From positions 1 through 64,000 of the forward strand of contig CANQUS010000007.1 of assembly GCA_947627055.1 (NCBI GenBank): a stretch of 64,000 nt of DNA. Direction: 5' to 3'. The stretch comes from an uncultured Clostridia bacterium. Lineage in GTDB: Bacteria > Bacillota > Clostridia > Oscillospirales > Acutalibacteraceae. The notes under the pieces are model-generated. The model was given only the letters and a program-made list of their open reading frames with translations, ran no database searches and was not told the DNA's origin. The position numbers were made by a program, and so were the translations under genes. Shown piece by piece: positions 15,837-24,367 of this stretch (the stretch's first letter is position 1; each line of letters opens with the position of its first letter).

Positions 15837-17795
15837 TTACCCCTCCCTGAGCTTTTTTATTTTATCCCTCAAATACGCTGCGTGTTCAAATTCAAGCAGC
15901 TTTGCCGCAGCCTTCATTTCTTTTGTAAGCTGCTCGATAAGCTTCTCCTTTTCCGCCTTAGACAGCTTCTTTTTAGACCTCTTGCCTTCATCGGCGTGAG
16001 TTGATATTTCGAGAATATCGCTTACCTTTTTTGTTATTGTTTTAGGAATGATACCGTGAGCTTCATTATATTCCTGCTGGATCTTGCGGCGTCGCTCAGT
16101 TTCGTATATCGCCTTTTCCATAGAGCGTGTGACTTCATCAGCATACATTATGACCTCGCCATCGGCGTTTCTGGCGGCTCTGCCTATTGTCTGTATGAGA
16201 GAGCGGTCGCTGCGCAGGAATCCCTCTTTATCCGCGTCAAGGATAGCAACGAGAGAAACCTCGGGTATATCAAGTCCCTCACGCAAAAGGTTTATACCGA
16301 CAAGCACGTCGAACTCTCCAAGACGAAGGTCACGTATGATCTCCATGCGCTCAACAGTATCAATATCATGGTGCATATATCGAACTCTTATTCCCATTGT
16401 TGTAAAATAATCCGTCAGATCCTCCGCCATTTTTTTCGTAAGCGTTGTGACAAGCACACGCTGCCCTTTGGCTGCTCGAATGTTTATCTCGGAGATAAGG
16501 TCGTCCATCTGCCCCTCGGTAGGCTTAACTGTGATAAGCGGGTCGAGAAGTCCCGTAGGTCGAATGACCTGCTCTACGATCTCAGCACACTTTTCCTTTT
16601 CAAAATCTCCCGGAGTAGCGCTGACAAACACCACCTGATTTATATGCTCATAATATTCGTCAAAATTCAGAGGGCGGTTATCAAGTGCGCTCGGCAGTCG
16701 AAAGCCGTATTCAATAAGGCTTTCCTTTCTCGCACGATCGCCGGCGTACATTCCCCGAACCTGAGGAAGCGTAACATGAGATTCGTCAACGAATAGCAAA
16801 TAATCCTTTGGAAAGTAATCGAGAAGTGTAAACGGCTTGCTCCCCGGTTTTCTGCCGGAAAGCACACGTGAGTAGTTCTCTATGCCCGTACAGAAGCCTA
16901 TCTCCCTGAGCATTTCTATATCATATCTTGTCCTCTGCTCAATGCGTTGTGCCTCAAGCAGCTTGCCCTTGTCTGTAAAAAACTTAATTCTCTCCTCAAG
17001 CTCGCGTTCGATCTCGCAGATAGCCGCTTCCATCTTATCCTTAGGGACGATATAATGTGACGCGGGATAAATCGCAGCGTGCTTTAGATTTGCCTTTACC
17101 TCGCCCGTAAGCGCGTTTATTTCCGTTATTCTGTCTATTTCGTCGCCGAAAAATTCAACTCGGATAATATTTTCATCGGAGGCTGTCGGAAATATTTCCA
17201 CGACATCTCCCCTCACACGAAATTTATTACGGGTAAAGTTAATGTCGTTTCTTTCATATTGAAGCTCAACAAGCTTTTTAAGAAGCTCATCACGGCTTTT
17301 CTCCATCCCAGGACGGAGCGATATTACCATAGTGCGGTAATCTATCGGGTTTCCCAAGCTGTAAATACATGAAACAGACGAAACTATAATAACGTCTCTG
17401 CGCTCGGAAAGAGCCGACGTTGCGGAGTGGCGCAGCTTATCTATCTCATCATTTACGGCCGAGTCCTTTTCAATATAGGTATCAGTAGTGGGTATATATG
17501 CCTCTGGCTGGTAGTAGTCATAGTAGCTAACGAAGTATTCAACAGCGTTTTCAGGGAAAAACTCCTTAAACTCACTGCAAAGCTGTGCCGCAAGCGTTTT
17601 ATTGTGTGCAAGAACAAGCGTTGGTCGGTTCATTCGAGCTATGACATTCGCCATTGTGAACGTCTTGCCCGAACCGGTGACGCCCATAAGCGTCTGTTCG
17701 CGTTTGCCGCTTTCTAAGCCTTTACAAAGTGCGTCGATTGCCTGAGGCTGGTCGCCCGTAGGCATATAGTTGGAATGTAATATAAAATCGGACAA
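15837..17795 (-). CDS. uvrB: excinuclease ABC subunit B
   Basis: UvrB verifies DNA damage with UvrA and recruits UvrC in nucleotide excision repair. Motifs are [15 protein letters not shown] (Walker A), [11 protein letters not shown], the beta-hairpin [24 protein letters not shown] (Walker B), [17 protein letters not shown] and QTIGRAARN, ending in a UVR domain ([27 protein letters not shown]). The track start TTG 17828 falls at the predicted transcription start, so TTG 17795, 8 nt after AAGGAG, is taken, giving 652 residues, the normal size. It leads the uvrB-parE-parC operon, an unusual pairing of repair and topology genes. No LexA-like box was recognised at its promoter. Confidence 0.96.
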   Translation of the reverse strand: MSDFILHSNYMPTGDQPQAIDALCKGLESGKREQTLMGVTGSGKTFTMANVIARMNRPTLVLAHNKTLAAQLCSEFKEFFPENAVEYFVSYYDYYQPEAYIPTTDTYIEKDSAVNDEIDKLRHSATSALSERRDVIIVSSVSCIYSLGNPIDYRTMVISLRPGMEKSRDELLKKLVELQYERNDINFTRNKFRVRGDVVEIFPTASDENIIRVEFFGDEIDRITEINALTGEVKANLKHAAIYPASHYIVPKDKMEAAICEIERELEERIKFFTDKGKLLEAQRIEQRTRYDIEMLREIGFCTGIENYSRVLSGRKPGSKPFTLLDYFPKDYLLFVDESHVTLPQVRGMYAGDRARKESLIEYGFRLPSALDNRPLNFDEYYEHINQVVFVSATPGDFEKEKCAEIVEQVIRPTGLLDPLITVKPTEGQMDDLISEINIRAAKGQRVLVTTLTKKMAEDLTDYFTTMGIRVRYMHHDIDTVERMEIIRDLRLGEFDVLVGINLLREGLDIPEVSLVAILDADKEGFLRSDRSLIQTIGRAARNADGEVIMYADEVTRSMEKAIYETERRRKIQQEYNEAHGIIPKTITKKVSDILEISTHADEGKRSKKKLSKAEKEKLIEQLTKEMKAAAKLLEFEHAAYLRDKIKKLREG

Positions 17796-17836
17796 GTTTT
17801 TCACTCCTTGAAAAAGCTCTTTTTGCAATGGAATAA

Positions 17837-17865
17837 ATTATAGCACACTTTTTAAAAAATGTACA
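17837..17865 (-). promoter_or_regulatory. promoter of uvrB-parE-parC
   Basis: Minus strand TGTACA-N17-TATAAT; the -10 is perfect and the -35 matches at 4 of 6. Its position places the transcript start near 17830, supporting the downstream TTG start of uvrB. Confidence 0.65.
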
Positions 17866-17936
17866 GAATAACAAATAAATGAATTCAGCGTTTGCTTGGG
17901 TATTTGTTTCAATTACGAGAATTTGCTCATTTTCAG

Positions 17937-17965
17937 TTGTAAAAGGTAGGAATGTATGATATAAT
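17937..17965 (+). promoter_or_regulatory. promoter of alr
   Basis: TTGTAA-N17-TATAAT on the plus strand, about 40 nt before the alr ATG, divergent from the uvrB promoter. Confidence 0.8.
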
Positions 17966-18006
17966 ACCAAACGATAAAGGCTAAAGGCTGAAAGAGGGCG
18001 GACATT

Positions 18007-19122
18007 ATGAGAAAGCTGTCCCAGAGGACAGTTGCCGTGGTCAATCTCGGCTTGCTTGAGAAGAATGTTAAAAACATCCGCAGTCGGCTTAATGACGGTG
18101 TTGAGATCATGGCTGTTCTAAAGGGGGACGGTTACGGTCACGGAGAAAAGGGTATCTATCCTACTCTCAAAAAATGCGGTATTGAAAGATATGCCGTTGC
18201 AGTATGGGAGGAGGGTGCTTCACTGAGAGAGGCGGGAGCGGTAGAGCCTATTCTTCTTCTCGGAGATACCTGTGACGGACAGCTTGAAAATGTTATCAAG
18301 TATAATCTTACTCCTACGATTTTTTCTGTTGATACCGCCGAAAAGCTGAATTTGCTCGCCAAATGGAGCAGGATCGTTCAGCCTATAAACATCAAAATAG
18401 ATACGGGAATGAGCCGAATAGGATTTCCCGCTGACAGTACGATTATTGAAAAAATATTGAAAATAAATTCGATGGAAAACCTTGAGATCACAGGGGCATT
18501 TACGCATTTTTCCCGAGCGGACGAAAGCGACGGCATAAGTGCATCAAAGCAGTTCAGGCTCTACCTTGATACAGTAAAAATGCTTGAAGAAGCGGGCATA
18601 TCTATCCCCTGCAAGCACGTCGCGAACAGCCCCGCTATTTTGCTCATGCCTGAAACTCAGCTCAATGCGGTAAGGGCGGGCGACATACTTTTCGGGCTGT
18701 GTGCCATTGATGAAAACGAATGGGAAAGGGAGGATCTGCGTCAAATAATCAGCTGGTATACATATGTTGCAATGGTCAAGGAGGTTTCTAAGGATACCGA
18801 GGTAGGTTACGGAGGAACATTTGTTACGAACCGTACAACAAAAATAGCTACCATCCCCGTAGGCTTTGCCGACGGATACAGCAGGAGGCTTTCAAATATT
18901 GGCAAGGTTATCATCAATGGCGGTGAAGCCCCCATTATCGGCAGGATATGTATGGATCAGTTTATGGTCGATGTGACAGATATACCCGATGTTAAGCGAG
19001 GCGATACCGTAACACTGCTGGACGAGAAATTGAGTGTATTATGGATGGCGGATTTGCTAAATACTAATGTTGATGAAATTGTCTGCGGGATCTCAAAGCG
19101 TGTTCCCAGAATTTATGAATAA
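18007..19122 (+). CDS. alr: alanine racemase
   Basis: Alr interconverts L- and D-alanine with pyridoxal phosphate and supplies D-Ala for peptidoglycan. The N-terminal barrel has AVLKGDGYGHG with the PLP Lys39, a small variation on VKANAYGHG. KIDTGMSRIGF is present near residue 130, the second catalytic Tyr sits in EVGYGGTFVT near 268, and GRICMDQFMVDVT follows. At 371 residues the length is normal. In Bacillus, spore alanine racemase also blocks premature germination by L-Ala, and here a spore-germination-type gene lies in the same plus-strand group, but whether Alr has that role is inference. ATG 18007 lies about 10 nt after GAGGGCGG. Confidence 0.95.
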   Translation: MRKLSQRTVAVVNLGLLEKNVKNIRSRLNDGVEIMAVLKGDGYGHGEKGIYPTLKKCGIERYAVAVWEEGASLREAGAVEPILLLGDTCDGQLENVIKYNLTPTIFSVDTAEKLNLLAKWSRIVQPINIKIDTGMSRIGFPADSTIIEKILKINSMENLEITGAFTHFSRADESDGISASKQFRLYLDTVKMLEEAGISIPCKHVANSPAILLMPETQLNAVRAGDILFGLCAIDENEWEREDLRQIISWYTYVAMVKEVSKDTEVGYGGTFVTNRTTKIATIPVGFADGYSRRLSNIGKVIINGGEAPIIGRICMDQFMVDVTDIPDVKRGDTVTLLDEKLSVLWMADLLNTNVDEIVCGISKRVPRIYE

Positions 19123-19144
19123 AAATAATAGGATTGATAATAAA

Positions 19145-20170
19145 ATGGCAAATACAAATAAGGGATATATATTTAAAATACTTGCTCATGCAAGCTTCGG
19201 AAAAATGAAAACCGCTGTCAAGACAGTCCATGAGAGATCAGGTAAAAACAGTATAGCAATTTTTTTTGATATGCTTATGTGCGCTAAGCGTTACGGCGCG
19301 GGATATTACGACTATCAGATTTTTGCATTTTATGATCTTAATAAGGAACAGCGCAAAACATATGTTACCCGCCTTATAAGCAAAAAGTTCAACACTTTCA
19401 TGAACGATCCTGCGTATATGAATCTCTTTGAAAATAAGGATGAGTTTAACGAGCTGTTCAAGGACTATATAGGAAGAGATTATTTGCAGCTTGAAAAATC
19501 CTCTAAGGAGGATGTCCGTAAATTCGTCGAAAAAAGAGAATATCTTTTCTGCAAAATGAAGGATCTTGAGTGCGGAAAAGGCTGTGAAAAGCTAAAGGTT
19601 AGTGATTTCAAAAGCTTTGACGAGCTTTATAAATACCTTACCGATAAGGGCTTCTGTACCGTAGAGGACTGTATCGTACAGCATCCCGCGCTCAGCAAGC
19701 TTTATCCCTATGCAGTAAACAGTATGAGAATTATCACAATTCTTGACAACGACAGAGTTCCACACTGTATTTATGTTGTTCAGAAAATGGGCTGCGGCGG
19801 CAGTATTATCGACAATAACTGTCTTTTCACACCTGTAGATATAGAAACAGGTAAAATAAAATATCCCGCGCATTCGGGTGACACAACTAAGGGTATAATA
19901 TACACCGAGCACCCCGATACTCATGTCAAGCTTGAAGGCTATCAGATCCCATTCGTCAAGGAGGCAGTTGAAATGTGCCTTAAAGCGGCAGCAGTCGTGC
20001 CGCAGATCAGATATGTGGGATGGGATGTTGCTATAACACCTGACGGTCCCGCTATCATTGAGGGCAACTCCTATTGTGCTCATGATTTTTGGCAGCTCCC
20101 GCCCCATACACCCGACAAGATCGGTATGCTCCCAACGATCACAAAATATGTACCCGATTTTAAATACTGA
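19145..20170 (+). CDS. sugar-transfer-associated ATP-grasp protein
   Basis: This soluble protein belongs by eye to the ATP-grasp group usually found in exopolysaccharide and teichuronic-type loci (ATPgrasp_ST). The typical opening DMLMCAKRYGAGYYDYQIF is near residues 40-58, YPYAVNSMRIITIL in the middle, and the C-terminal metal/ATP end reads GWDVAITPDGPAIIEGNSY. The family is expected to make an ATP-dependent C-N or ester bond to a glycan or carrier, but no reaction is known to me. The track begins inside alr. ATG 19145 after a weak AGGA or ATG 19115 overlapping the alr stop are the realistic starts. It is tightly linked to alr. Confidence 0.82.
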   Translation: MANTNKGYIFKILAHASFGKMKTAVKTVHERSGKNSIAIFFDMLMCAKRYGAGYYDYQIFAFYDLNKEQRKTYVTRLISKKFNTFMNDPAYMNLFENKDEFNELFKDYIGRDYLQLEKSSKEDVRKFVEKREYLFCKMKDLECGKGCEKLKVSDFKSFDELYKYLTDKGFCTVEDCIVQHPALSKLYPYAVNSMRIITILDNDRVPHCIYVVQKMGCGGSIIDNNCLFTPVDIETGKIKYPAHSGDTTKGIIYTEHPDTHVKLEGYQIPFVKEAVEMCLKAAAVVPQIRYVGWDVAITPDGPAIIEGNSYCAHDFWQLPPHTPDKIGMLPTITKYVPDFKY

Positions 20171-20242
20171 TTAAAACTTACGGAATAGTTTTTTGCGGCT
20201 GTTCCGTTTTTTTGCACATAATTAAATCAACGGAGTGATAAA

Positions 20243-20683
20243 ATGAACATATTATTTTTTTTGAAACCAAAGTCAACTGTTGCATATCTGTACGACGACC
20301 ACACAGTTCGTCAAGGTCTTGAGAAAATGTACGCCCACGGCTATACTGCGATTCCTGTTATAACACGCGAAGGAAAATATGTCGGGACTGTAAGCGAGGG
20401 TGACTTCCTGTGGTACATACTGCTAAAAAATACACAGGAGCAAAACCTTATCTCCCTTGAGGACAGTTATATCCGTGACATATTGAGAGATAAACGAGAT
20501 AAGGCTGTAAAAATCAACGAAACCGTTGATTCTCTGCTTTTAAGGGTAATGGATCAAAACTTTGTACCTGTTGTTGATGACCGAGAAGTATTTATCGGAA
20601 TAATAACCCGCAGGGATATAATCAAATACTTCTATGATAAAGAAAAAAGCACTAAAGATCTTCCTGATAAAAAAGCAAAGTAA
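20243..20683 (+). CDS. two-CBS-domain protein
   Basis: The 146-residue protein consists of a tandem pair of CBS domains (about residues 8-60 and 75-130: YDDHTVRQGLEKMYAHGYTAIPVITREGKYVGTVSEGDF and VDSLLLRVMDQNFVPVVDDREVFIGIITRRDII). Such pairs bind adenine nucleotides or related ligands and act as sensors. No attached enzyme or DNA-binding domain exists, so its partner is unknown. It resembles stand-alone CBS proteins of the AcuB or CbpA/DarB kind. ATG 20243 follows CGGAGTGATAAA. It sits between the ATP-grasp gene and spoVAF on the same strand, with about 70 nt on each side. Confidence 0.87.
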   Translation: MNILFFLKPKSTVAYLYDDHTVRQGLEKMYAHGYTAIPVITREGKYVGTVSEGDFLWYILLKNTQEQNLISLEDSYIRDILRDKRDKAVKINETVDSLLLRVMDQNFVPVVDDREVFIGIITRRDIIKYFYDKEKSTKDLPDKKAK

Positions 20684-20754
20684 TCTAATATGGTATATAG
20701 ACTGCCTTTTCGCAAATAATAAAAATATATACTGCGAAAAAGGAGCGTTATACT

Positions 20755-22179
20755 TTGTACAAAAATGTAAACATGATAGATAAGATAGGCTCGGCAATTT
20801 GTGTGAACGAAAGCTTCGATATTGTCGAGAGAAAAATTATAATATGCGGCAGAAATGCAAGCCTTTTCTTTGTTGACGGTCTCACAAAGGACGAGGTAAT
20901 GGAAAAAATAATGGAATTTTTCTATTCCATAACTGATGAAAAGGAACTCTGCAATATTGAAACCTTCTGCCGACAAAAAGTTCCTTATATAGAAGTTAGC
21001 GGAGAAACAGAACTTGAAAAAATTTCCACGGGAATACTTTCGGGCATAATGGCTCTCGCTATCGAGGGTATGGACGGAGCGGTGATGCTCGATGTTCGTT
21101 CCTATCCGCAGAGAGACACCGCCGAACCTGAAAAGGACAAGGTTCTACGAGGCTCTCGCGACGGCTTTGTCGAGACGCTTGTTTCTAACACGGCTCTTGT
21201 GCGCCGCAGGATCCGTGACAAAAATCTCCGAATGAAGCATCTCTCCGCAGGCAGTGAAACAAAAACTGATATAGTTCTTTGTTATATGGACAACAAGGTA
21301 GACAAAAAGCTTCTTGCAGAAATAAAAAGTCGGATCGAAAACGCTTCGGTCGATGCTCTCACTATGACATTACAAAGCCTCTCAGAAGCTGTTTACAGAC
21401 ACAAGTGGTACTCTCCGTTTCCGAAAGTAAAGAACACAGAGCGTCCCGATGTTACAGCCTCGGCAGTTCTTGACGGGAATATTGCGATTTTAATTGACAA
21501 CGCTCCGTCTGCACTTATTATACCGACATCAATTTTTGATATTCTTGAGGAGGCAGATGATTACTACTTCCCGCCTCTTACCGGAACTTATATAAGGCTC
21601 ACACGGTATCTTGTCACTATTGCGTCCCTTTTTATAACGCCTGTTTGGATTTTGGCACTCAAATATTCGGATTATATACCGCCTGTTTTTTCATTTATCG
21701 TGCCGCAGGATCCTATAAATGTGCCGATATTTTGGCAGCTTATGATACTGGAGCTTGCAATAGATGGCTTGAGGCTTGCAGCAATAAATACACCGAATAT
21801 GCTCTCTACACCGCTTAGCATTATCGGCGCTATAGTCCTGAGCGACTTTGCTGTTCAGTCAGGTTGGTTTATAAGTGAAGCTATGCTGTATATGGCGTTT
21901 GTCGCAATAGCTAACTATTCTCAGCCGAGCTACGAGCTTGGCTATGCAGTAAAATTTATGCGTATCTTACTCTTGATTTTTACGGAGCTTTTTGGCATTT
22001 ACGGATTCTGCGGCGGAGTGATCCTGATATTCTTAATAATGGTTTTCACTAAAACCATATCTGGAAAGAGCTATCTGTATCCCTTGATACCATTTAACGG
22101 CAAGGAATTTTACCGCAAGGTGATACGTACCCGTGCGTCAGTCGGAAGCTCCCCCTCACACAGTAACGGCGAGAGATGA
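20755..22179 (+). CDS. spoVAF: GerA-family spore membrane protein, SpoVAF-like
   Basis: The protein belongs to the GerA/SpoVAF family of spore inner-membrane proteins involved in nutrient sensing or dipicolinate-linked germination. The N-terminal cytoplasmic domain has SFDIVERKI, LFFVDGLTKDEVMEKIME and RGSRDGFVETLVSNTALVRRRI. Membrane helices begin near residue 282 (RYLVTIASLFITPVWILAL), with the family motif INTPNMLSTPLSIIGAIVL and a C-terminal pair near 400-440. The TTG start at 20755 lies 9 nt after AGGAG. Length is 474. The N-terminal block is closer to SpoVAF than to GerAA in my memory. It stands apart from any spoVA or gerBC genes in this window, so partner subunits must be elsewhere. 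Confidence 0.85.
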   Translation: MYKNVNMIDKIGSAICVNESFDIVERKIIICGRNASLFFVDGLTKDEVMEKIMEFFYSITDEKELCNIETFCRQKVPYIEVSGETELEKISTGILSGIMALAIEGMDGAVMLDVRSYPQRDTAEPEKDKVLRGSRDGFVETLVSNTALVRRRIRDKNLRMKHLSAGSETKTDIVLCYMDNKVDKKLLAEIKSRIENASVDALTMTLQSLSEAVYRHKWYSPFPKVKNTERPDVTASAVLDGNIAILIDNAPSALIIPTSIFDILEEADDYYFPPLTGTYIRLTRYLVTIASLFITPVWILALKYSDYIPPVFSFIVPQDPINVPIFWQLMILELAIDGLRLAAINTPNMLSTPLSIIGAIVLSDFAVQSGWFISEAMLYMAFVAIANYSQPSYELGYAVKFMRILLLIFTELFGIYGFCGGVILIFLIMVFTKTISGKSYLYPLIPFNGKEFYRKVIRTRASVGSSPSHSNGER

Positions 22180-22180
22180 T

Positions 22181-22702
22181 TTAAGGCGCAAAAAGCCTAA
22201 CGCTAAGCGGGGCTAAGACTACTCCTGCAAAATCAGATATCAATGCCGCAGGGATCGTGCAGCCTGTTTTCTTTATTCCGACTGCACCGTAATATACCGC
22301 AACAGCATAGAAAGTCGTTTCAGTCGAGCCGGCTATTACGGAAGCGACCTTTCCGATAAAGCTGTCAGGGGAATAGTTTGTGAAAATATCGTTGAGAAGT
22401 GCAAACGAACCGCTGCCCGATACCGGACGCATCAAGGCAATCGGAAGTATCTCTGATGGAAATCCAAGTGCGTCCGTTATCGGGGCAAGCATTGAGGACA
22501 GCAATTCAAAGAAGCCTGATGCCCGAAGCATTTCTACTGCGGTTATCAAGGCTATGAGCGATGGTGCGATAGCAAACGTTGAGGATATACCCTCCTTTGC
22601 GCCGCTTGTAAACGCCTCAAAAAGCGGCACTCGCTTTACTATTCCAAAAATAATTATCAAAATTATCGACACAGGTACGACATAAATACCTACTGTTTCC
22701 AA
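22181..22702 (-). CDS. spmB: spore maturation protein B
   Basis: SpmB, with SpmA, is needed for proper dehydration of the spore core; both look like membrane proteins of the nucleoside-recognition (Gate) family. SpmB here has several hydrophobic helices and the conserved ALMRPVSGSGSFAL and GKVASVIAGSTETTFYAVAVYYGAVGIKK. The track start lies inside spmA; TTG 22702, closely following GAGGTGAT, gives 173 residues, close to Bacillus SpmB (178). Its stop codon is 1 nt from the convergent spoVAF stop. It is cotranscribed and translationally linked with spmA, whose stop lies 10 nt upstream. Confidence 0.93.
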   Translation of the reverse strand: METVGIYVVPVSIILIIIFGIVKRVPLFEAFTSGAKEGISSTFAIAPSLIALITAVEMLRASGFFELLSSMLAPITDALGFPSEILPIALMRPVSGSGSFALLNDIFTNYSPDSFIGKVASVIAGSTETTFYAVAVYYGAVGIKKTGCTIPAALISDFAGVVLAPLSVRLFAP

Positions 22703-22712
22703 CGATATCACC

Positions 22713-23312
22713 TCAATCCAAATGTGACGGCAGCCTTTCAGACGGAAGCTCAAAGATTTTTGCGGCGGCTATCCCCGCTATCAACGATAAAACGGAAACC
22801 ACCCATACGGCAACTATAATGTCAAACGGATCATTTGAGCCTGAGGCTGAACGCATTGCGGCAATCGTGGTAGGTATGAGCTGAATTGACGCGGTGTTGA
22901 GGACGACAAACATCGCCATGCTTTTGTTGGCTTTTTTGGGATTTTTATTTTCTTTCTGCATTTCTCTCATTGCGGCTATTCCGAAGGGTGTCGCCGCGTT
23001 CCCAAGTCCGAGAAGATTTGCCGCCATATTAGCACAGATTGCATTGAGCGCCGGGCTGTCTTTTTTATAGTCAGGAAAAAGTAATCTTAAAATCGGAGAG
23101 AATAATTTCGCCAAAATCGAGGTAATACCACCCTTATCGGCTATCTTCATAAGTCCGGACCAAAGTGCCATGATACCCAAAAGTGAAATTAAAAGCTCAA
23201 CAGCTTTTCCCGCTCCATTAAGCACAGCTGACGAAAGTTCCTCCATTTTTCCCGTATATAAAGAACAAACAAAGCTGACAATGATCATTCCTCCCCATAT
23301 ATACCCAAGCAC
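22713..23312 (-). CDS. spmA: spore maturation protein A
   Basis: SpmA is the partner of SpmB in late spore maturation. The 199-residue protein begins at GTG 23312 (M-LGYIWGGMIIVS) after AGGGGGAT. It has hydrophobic helices near residues 1-20, 30-55 and 135-185, and the family core MAANLLGLGNAATPFGIAAM plus LNTASIQLIPTTIAAMRSASGS. Gate-family motifs match Bacillus SpmA by eye. It opens a two-gene operon. No convincing SigE or SigG promoter was identified in the 100 nt upstream, although the neighbour abrB-like gene is divergent and has a clear SigA promoter. Confidence 0.93.
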   Translation of the reverse strand: MLGYIWGGMIIVSFVCSLYTGKMEELSSAVLNGAGKAVELLISLLGIMALWSGLMKIADKGGITSILAKLFSPILRLLFPDYKKDSPALNAICANMAANLLGLGNAATPFGIAAMREMQKENKNPKKANKSMAMFVVLNTASIQLIPTTIAAMRSASGSNDPFDIIVAVWVVSVLSLIAGIAAAKIFELPSERLPSHLD

Positions 23313-23410
23313 ACACTATCCCCCTGTTTCTTTGGCAAAACCATAAACTATTACTAATATTTTTATGAGGGATACCCTGTTTGATATGAAAAATATTTTT
23401 CAATATGCTA

Positions 23411-23439
23411 TTGACAAATTTGGAAAAAAATAGTAGAAT
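23411..23439 (+). promoter_or_regulatory. promoter of the AbrB-like gene
   Basis: TTGACA-N17-TAGAAT on the plus strand, about 57 nt before the ATG at 23496. Confidence 0.8.
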
Positions 23440-23495
23440 TAAGTAAAGATTGGGAACGATTGACGAATACTGACGAATCTATATAGAAAGAAGTT

Positions 23496-23774
23496 ATGAT
23501 GATGAGAAACTCAGGTTATGTCCGACAAGTTGATACTCTTGGCAGACTTGTCTTACCTATTGATTTAAGAAAGTCACTTGAAATTAAAGCAGGAGAAGAT
23601 TCAGTAGAAATTTTTCTTGATGCTGAAAATAAACGTGTAATTCTTCAGAAATACAACCCGCCGATACCAAAATGTATTTTTTGCGGTACTATTGACAATG
23701 TTACACATTTTAAGGAGCAAAATATTTGCAGCAGATGCATCAGCGAACTTGTAGAAACAAGTCGTGCTGAATAA
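23496..23774 (+). CDS. AbrB/SpoVT-type DNA-binding regulator with C-terminal zinc motif
   Basis: This small protein combines an AbrB-type swapped-hairpin DNA-binding domain at residues 4-52 (GYVRQVDTLGRLVLPIDLRKSLEI, then DSVEIFLD) with a second part carrying two CxxC pairs (CIFCG at about 61-65 and ICSRC at about 76-80) likely to bind one zinc. AbrB-type proteins dimerise and control transition-state or sporulation genes. At 92 residues it is close to AbrB but lacks the AbrB C-terminal domain, and it is much shorter than SpoVT (about 178), with the zinc unit instead. It is transcribed alone and divergently from spmAB. Targets are unknown. Confidence 0.87.
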   Translation: MMMRNSGYVRQVDTLGRLVLPIDLRKSLEIKAGEDSVEIFLDAENKRVILQKYNPPIPKCIFCGTIDNVTHFKEQNICSRCISELVETSRAE

Positions 23775-23911
23775 CAAACAAAGTAATTTATATTGATTTA
23801 GCCGTGGCAACTTATATATAAATTAAATATCTTTCTAAGCTAATATATTATCTGAACCTATAAAAATGAAAAGAGGAAAAGAACCTCATATTGTTGAATA
23901 AAGAAATTGAA

Positions 23912-23954
23912 CTGCTTCCATTTGTTATGTCCGCACAAAAGGGAGCAGCTTTTT
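23912..23954 (+). terminator. terminator downstream of the AbrB-like gene
   Basis: CTGCTTCC pairs with GGGAGCAG across a 21-nt loop, followed by CTTTTTG on the plus strand. It lies about 140 nt past the stop codon. Confidence 0.6.
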
Positions 23955-24008
23955 GCGTCTTTCTAGACTTTTAATTCTCTGTAACAGTTTGCTCAACACC
24001 AAAATTAA

Positions 24009-24140
24009 ATGGGGTGTCGCACTTTGAGCGATACCCCATTGTTATAGTTCTGAAATACAACACTAAATAAATATCGCCGCCATAGGCGGCGAGGTAAGAT
24101 ATTGCAAATTGTCTGCAAAGACGCCACTATCGAGGGCGTC
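24009..24140. other. chain of hairpins in gene-free region, possible small RNA or repeat element
   Basis: Three strong hairpins follow each other: ATGGGGTGTCGC/GCGATACCCCAT (24009-24039, one G-U pair), CGCCGCC-ATA-GGCGGCG (24075-24091) and GACGCC/GGCGTC (24120-24140), with a terminator just after at 24152-24176. The two minus-strand ORFs in the track here (24005-24241, 24238-24459) are forced to encode these hairpins and lack ribosome sites, so I do not call them. The chain plus T-run on the plus strand looks like a small structured RNA or a mobile intergenic repeat; I recognise no known riboswitch. Confidence 0.45.
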
Positions 24141-24151
24141 CCTCTTCCAAA

Positions 24152-24176
24152 AACAGTCAGCCGGACTGTTTTTTTT
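24152..24176. terminator. bidirectional terminator between the AbrB side and clpX
   Basis: AACAGTC-AGCCG-GACTGTT with an 8-T run on the plus strand and TTTTT on the minus strand. It could end the minus-strand tig-clpP-clpX transcript and any plus-strand RNA entering from 24.0 kb. Confidence 0.8.
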
Positions 24177-24367
24177 AAGTTAATCCTTGCTAAGGTCTTC
24201 TCACGCTGAAGATTTCGCCGTCCGTAGACAACGCAGTTCATTGGTAATTACTTCCCAAACAGACATAAGCCATCCCCATCAGAAGTTGAACGAGACTTGC
24301 TGTACGACAACTATGCAGCTTGCGAAGCCGACCTGACGCAAAGGAGACACTCCGCCAGCAAGCTCCT
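24177..24367. other. clpX downstream spacer with inverted repeat, no gene called
   Basis: The 190 nt between the terminator and the clpX stop codon are richer in GC than other spacers. AGCTTGC at 24317-24323 pairs with GCAAGCT at 24358-24364, and GGAG/CTCC pieces sit inside. It would form the 3' untranslated end of the clpX messenger. I see no supported gene. Confidence 0.4.

Noticed and set aside
16056-16796. 246-residue plus-strand ORF
   Set aside because: It lies wholly opposite uvrB, has no ribosome site or recognisable motif, and is explained as an antisense shadow.
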